Shown here piece by piece: positions 61,525-64,000 of a DNA stretch of 64,000 nucleotides. The stretch comes from Actinoplanes sp040639655. Lineage in GTDB: Bacteria; Actinomycetota; Actinomycetes; Mycobacteriales; Micromonosporaceae. Under the pieces are notes generated by a model. The model saw only the letters and a program-made list of their open reading frames with translations. It searched no databases and was not told where the DNA came from. Every line of letters starts with the position of its first letter. Position 1 is the stretch's first letter. The position numbers were made by a program, and so were the translations under genes. The stretch is from contig NZ_JBFAAI010000003.1 in the NCBI RefSeq assembly GCF_040639655.1, positions 434,001-498,000 on the forward strand. The letters run 5' to 3'.

Positions 61525-61971
61525 TCAGTGGGAGTGGGCTCGCGCGGCCTCGTCACTGAGCTCCAGATCCCCCAGCATGTCGACGACCTTCCGGGCCAGC
61601 TTCTTGAGACCCCCCTTGTTCTTGCCGTTGTCGATCTCCACTGGGTCGTAATGGTTGATGGCGCTGATGTAGGCCATCGCCACGTACGGTTCCGATCCGT
61701 CTTCCGGAACGAATAGAGTGCTGATGACGGTGAGTGCCAGCTTCCGGTTATTGATATGCAGCTCGTCCTTGCCTCCGCTGTTGTGCTTGCCCTTGATCTT
61801 CTTGCCTTTGTAGGTCTCGTCGAAGTCGCGCGGGTCGTTGGGGGCAGCCTTCTCCGGCCCTTGGGCGGAATTCGGGCCGGCCAGTGCCTGCACACCGAAC
61901 AGGGTGGACGCGGCGGTAACGGCACCGGCTGCGCTGTAACGCAGGACATCGCGACGTTTCATGTCAGTCAT
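61525..61971 (-). CDS. melC1: Tyrosinase cofactor/caddie protein
   Basis: A 148-residue MelC1-type copper chaperone for the downstream tyrosinase. The Tat signal MKRRDVLRYSAAGAVTAAS is followed by YKGKKIKGK, ELHINNRKLALTV and AYISAINHYDPVE, the conserved caddie core with the tyrosine and histidines that fill the tyrosinase active site. It delivers copper and carries the enzyme through the Tat pathway. The C-terminus ends in a His-containing tail (ARAHSH). Confidence 0.9.
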   Translation of the reverse strand: MTDMKRRDVLRYSAAGAVTAASTLFGVQALAGPNSAQGPEKAAPNDPRDFDETYKGKKIKGKHNSGGKDELHINNRKLALTVISTLFVPEDGSEPYVAMAYISAINHYDPVEIDNGKNKGGLKKLARKVVDMLGDLELSDEAARAHSH

Positions 61972-62368
61972 GGCAATCCTTCTTTGTAAACCAAGCTGCC
62001 GTAGATCATCAAACTATGTTCTTTTGGCGCGTCTTCTCATAAAACCGGATTTGCGACTACAGTCCTAATCGTGTAGGCCCGGCGCAGTATGTGACACGGC
62101 CCAGTCATCAAAAGGATTACCGGTGAGGGGTGTACCGGGGCTTTTCGGCCCGCTTCCGGCCGTGCTTCACACCAGATATTCACGGTGCATCCGTCGCTCG
62201 CGGCGCCGGCTCCTCCTCGAACCGACACCGCACCAGGACTCCTGGCCCGAGGACGGCCGTGCGGTGCCGCCCGAGTAGATCCTGGTAGGTGCCCTACGAA
62301 AGGGCCGCCCCTCGGCGAGAGGCGTCCCTTCCCGTTCCTGAAAGATCAGCTGGTACCGCGTCTATCGG
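61972..62368. other. Upstream region of the tyrosinase operon
   Basis: About 400 bases without a gene, including an AT-rich stretch near 61985-62080 that is the likely promoter region of melC1-melC2. A hairpin-like AAGGGCCGCCCCTCGGCGAG with its complement to about 62345 (gaaagggccgcc...ggcgtcccttcc) may be a terminator. Confidence 0.45.
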
Positions 62369-62799
62369 TCAGCCCCCCAGGCCGGGGATCTTGATCGGCA
62401 GGTCCGGCAGCCCCGGGAGGAGCGGCTTCCGTGCCGGCACTTCCAAGTAGTGGGGCTTCTGGTCGGCCACCCGGTGGATCGGGATCAGAGTGCCGTCCAT
62501 CGCGTACGCCAGGAGCCGGATGCGCCGTATGGCGGCGCCCAGGTCCTCGGCGGTGACCCTGAGCAGGGCGATCGCTTCTTCACCATAGCGCCAGGCCGTG
62601 GCGACGCCGATCTCGAAGCCGGCGGCGAGGCGGGTGTAGGTGTCGCCGCTGCGCAGGTGGGCCAAGGCGAGCAGGGCCTGGCGGCGGGGTTCAGTCTCCT
62701 CCACCGGGATCTGGGCTGCTGGCGGTGGCCGCGGGTGCGGTCGGCGAGGTGGTTCAGGGTCCGGCTGGACAACGAGATCGTGGACGGGTAAGACAGCAT
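62369..62799 (-). pseudogene. IS5-type (DDE_Tnp_4) transposase remnant, frameshifted
   Basis: The N-terminal frame from 62799 reads MLSYPSTISLSSRTLNHLAD and RSRWRRL, then sequence jumps frame to RRQALLALAHLRSGDTYTRL, AAGFEIGVATAWRYGEEAIA and RIRLLAYAMDGTLIPIHRVA, the helix-turn-helix and start of the DDE domain. It stops at 62369 after about 160 residues, so most of the catalytic domain is missing. Confidence 0.82.
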
Positions 62800-62911
62800 G
62801 GCGAGGCTCCCAGTCGGGTCGGGGCATCGGGTTTCGGTCGACTTGCTGTCCTACCTGGAGCCTCGCCCTCATCGGCCACCGGCCCCCGCCTATCGGCGCT
62901 GACCTGCAAGA

Positions 62912-63649
62912 TCAGGTTGGAAAAGGCTCCTTGGTGTGATGGTTCTGGCCAGTGGTGTTGTTCGGGTTATTGATGTCGTTCCGGTTCTGCTGGTGGTGTG
63001 GGTTGTGGTTCTTGGCCTGGTACGGCTTGCCGTTCTGGTACGGGCCGCCGTTCTGGTACGGGCCGCCGTCCTGGTACGGGCCGCCGTCCTGGTACGGGCC
63101 GCCGTCCTGGTACGGGCCGCCGTCCTGGTACGGGCCGCCGTCCTGGTACGGCTTCTTCGGCCCGTCATAATCGTTGTATGGGTTGAACGGAACACCATTC
63201 AGCTTCCCGTACTTGATGCCTTTTTTGAACTTGAACGGGTGCGTGTAGGGGCCGCCGACCTTGAAGGACTTACCGACCAGGTAATCCGGCTTGTAGGGCC
63301 AGTCACCGGGCCATCCGCCGGTCCAGGAGTTCCAGTACCAGTCGTCCTCCTCGACCTGGAGCACCCAGACGTGACCCCAGCCGGGTACCCATGCCGGGAA
63401 GCAGTAGTAGTCGCCCCAGGCGCCATGCTTCTCACCCCACCAACCGGCCTTGCTGCACTCCCATTGTTCGTCGAAGTAGCCGACCGCATACTCGTCGTCC
63501 CAGTCCCAGTAGGGACCGGCGTTGTTCGCGGCAGGCGTGCCGGGCGACTGAACGGCGGCAGGAGCCGCCTGAACCGGGCTGATGCCGAGCATCGCACCGG
63601 CCGCCAGGGTCATGCTGGCCATGGCCAGCACACGCTTTGCATTCTTCAT
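62912..63649 (-). CDS. Secreted repeat protein with (PYQxGG)8
   Basis: A 245-residue secreted protein. ATG 63649 follows AAAGG. Signal peptide RVLAMASMTLAAGAMLG to PVQAAP; then a Trp/Tyr-rich domain (GPYWDWDDEYAVGYFDEQWE, WVPGWGHVWVLQVEEDDWYW) with two or three cysteines; then eight six-residue repeats, five PYQDGG, two PYQNG-type and PYQAK, and a His/Asn-rich tail (HNPHHQQNRNDINNPNNTTG). The tail could bind metal. Family not recognised. It is single, beside transposase debris. Confidence 0.75.
   Translation of the reverse strand: MKNAKRVLAMASMTLAAGAMLGISPVQAAPAAVQSPGTPAANNAGPYWDWDDEYAVGYFDEQWECSKAGWWGEKHGAWGDYYCFPAWVPGWGHVWVLQVEEDDWYWNSWTGGWPGDWPYKPDYLVGKSFKVGGPYTHPFKFKKGIKYGKLNGVPFNPYNDYDGPKKPYQDGGPYQDGGPYQDGGPYQDGGPYQDGGPYQNGGPYQNGKPYQAKNHNPHHQQNRNDINNPNNTTGQNHHTKEPFPT
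63017..63150. repeat. 18-bp tandem repeat tract encoding PYQxGG
   Basis: About seven to eight head-to-tail units of 18 bp (plus strand CTGGTACGGGCCGCCGTC). Central copies are identical at DNA level, so length is likely to change by slippage or unequal crossing-over while keeping the reading frame. Confidence 0.9.
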
Positions 63650-64000
63650 GTCACAACCTTTCAGGCAAATCGCCATGACTTGCACAGCTCACCACGGCAG
63701 GGAAGCCCAATCTGGCGTTCAGAGGAAGGCTGACTGTTCGTACGACTCACGGGGCGTCCGTAGGGACAGGGGCCACAGAGACGGGCGCGCAACCTCCAAC
63801 CTTCACCGTCAACAGCGACGCCCTGACAGTCCCGGACACCCGCCGTCCCCCACCGCTGCTGACGGCCAGGAGCCGGCCGAGGTGATGCCCGCCGACAACG
63901 ACCTGGCGGTGGATTCGCCCCGGACGCCGGGCTCTACTGATGGGGGCGCTGTCTGGTTGAGTCGGCCTGGAGCGCGGTGCCCGCGTTGCCGCTGGTCCGT
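63650..64000. other. Right edge, no gene seen
   Basis: The last 350 bases hold the promoter side of the repeat-protein gene and no open frame I can support on either strand. A gene could begin just outside the window. Confidence 0.4.

Noticed and set aside
63017..63150. CRISPR-like array from the regular 18-bp repeats
   Set aside because: There are no spacers; the units are contiguous and encode an in-frame six-residue protein repeat.

Overview
The window is high-GC DNA with many GTG starts and 4-base ATGA/GTGA gene overlaps, and its gene families (F420-type LLM oxidoreductases, MelC1/MelC2 tyrosinase, FMN alpha-hydroxyacid oxidase, DrrAB-type exporters) point to an actinomycete. A full-length methyl-accepting chemotaxis protein suggests a motile genus, so Actinoplanes or a related Micromonosporaceae genus is my best guess. 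This is inferred from gene content only. The only clear housekeeping anchors are der and cmk (43.7-45.8 kb) and a tRNA-Pro beside them.

Left arm (1-20.4 kb): this looks like a small specialised-metabolism neighbourhood. A tight minus-strand set encodes a gamma-elimination/replacement PLP enzyme (cut by the window edge), a SAM methyltransferase, a SufS-like class V PLP enzyme and an HDxFGH putative metalloenzyme, followed by a DoxX membrane protein. Nearby are an alpha/beta hydrolase, a second methyltransferase, an FMN alpha-hydroxyacid oxidase, a 14-TM drug exporter, a cytochrome P450, a serine hydrolase of the beta-lactamase fold and a third methyltransferase. No PKS or NRPS is visible. Then come a plus-strand operon (secreted protein, two small membrane proteins, Tat-exported multicopper oxidase) and a minus-strand operon (membrane protein, DrrAB-like exporter, adenosine deaminase).

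Rhs region (21-30.6 kb): a 2302-residue secreted Rhs/YD-repeat protein with a variable C-terminal tip is followed, in overlap, by a small probable immunity gene, then by a secreted subtilisin and a Tat-lipoprotein DyP-type peroxidase. All four are on one strand and closely packed.

Mobile region (31-43.6 kb): an integrase-core pseudogene, an intact IS3-type element with a -1 slippery site, an intact IS256-type element, a 5'-truncated tyrosine integrase beside tRNA-Pro, and cargo between them. The cargo includes a low-GC-style duplicated secreted protein, a stand-alone B12 light-sensor-like protein, a TetR/ABC exporter set whose TetR end runs into a broken ABC gene, and a chemoreceptor.

Right arm (43.7-64 kb): der-cmk; an enoyl-CoA hydratase-like gene behind a perfect 16-bp palindrome; a DMT exporter; two LLM oxidoreductases; a FIST-sensor/GGDEF pair; an Rpn-type nuclease-like protein; a secreted DUF4142 protein; a LacI regulator behind duplicated palindromes; a FadR-type GntR regulator with a FadR-like box driving a fatty acid hydroxylase and a YhhN membrane protein; a tRNA-like gene with a degenerate copy beside it; IS110- and IS5-type remnants; the tyrosinase pair; and a secreted protein with eight PYQxGG-type repeats.
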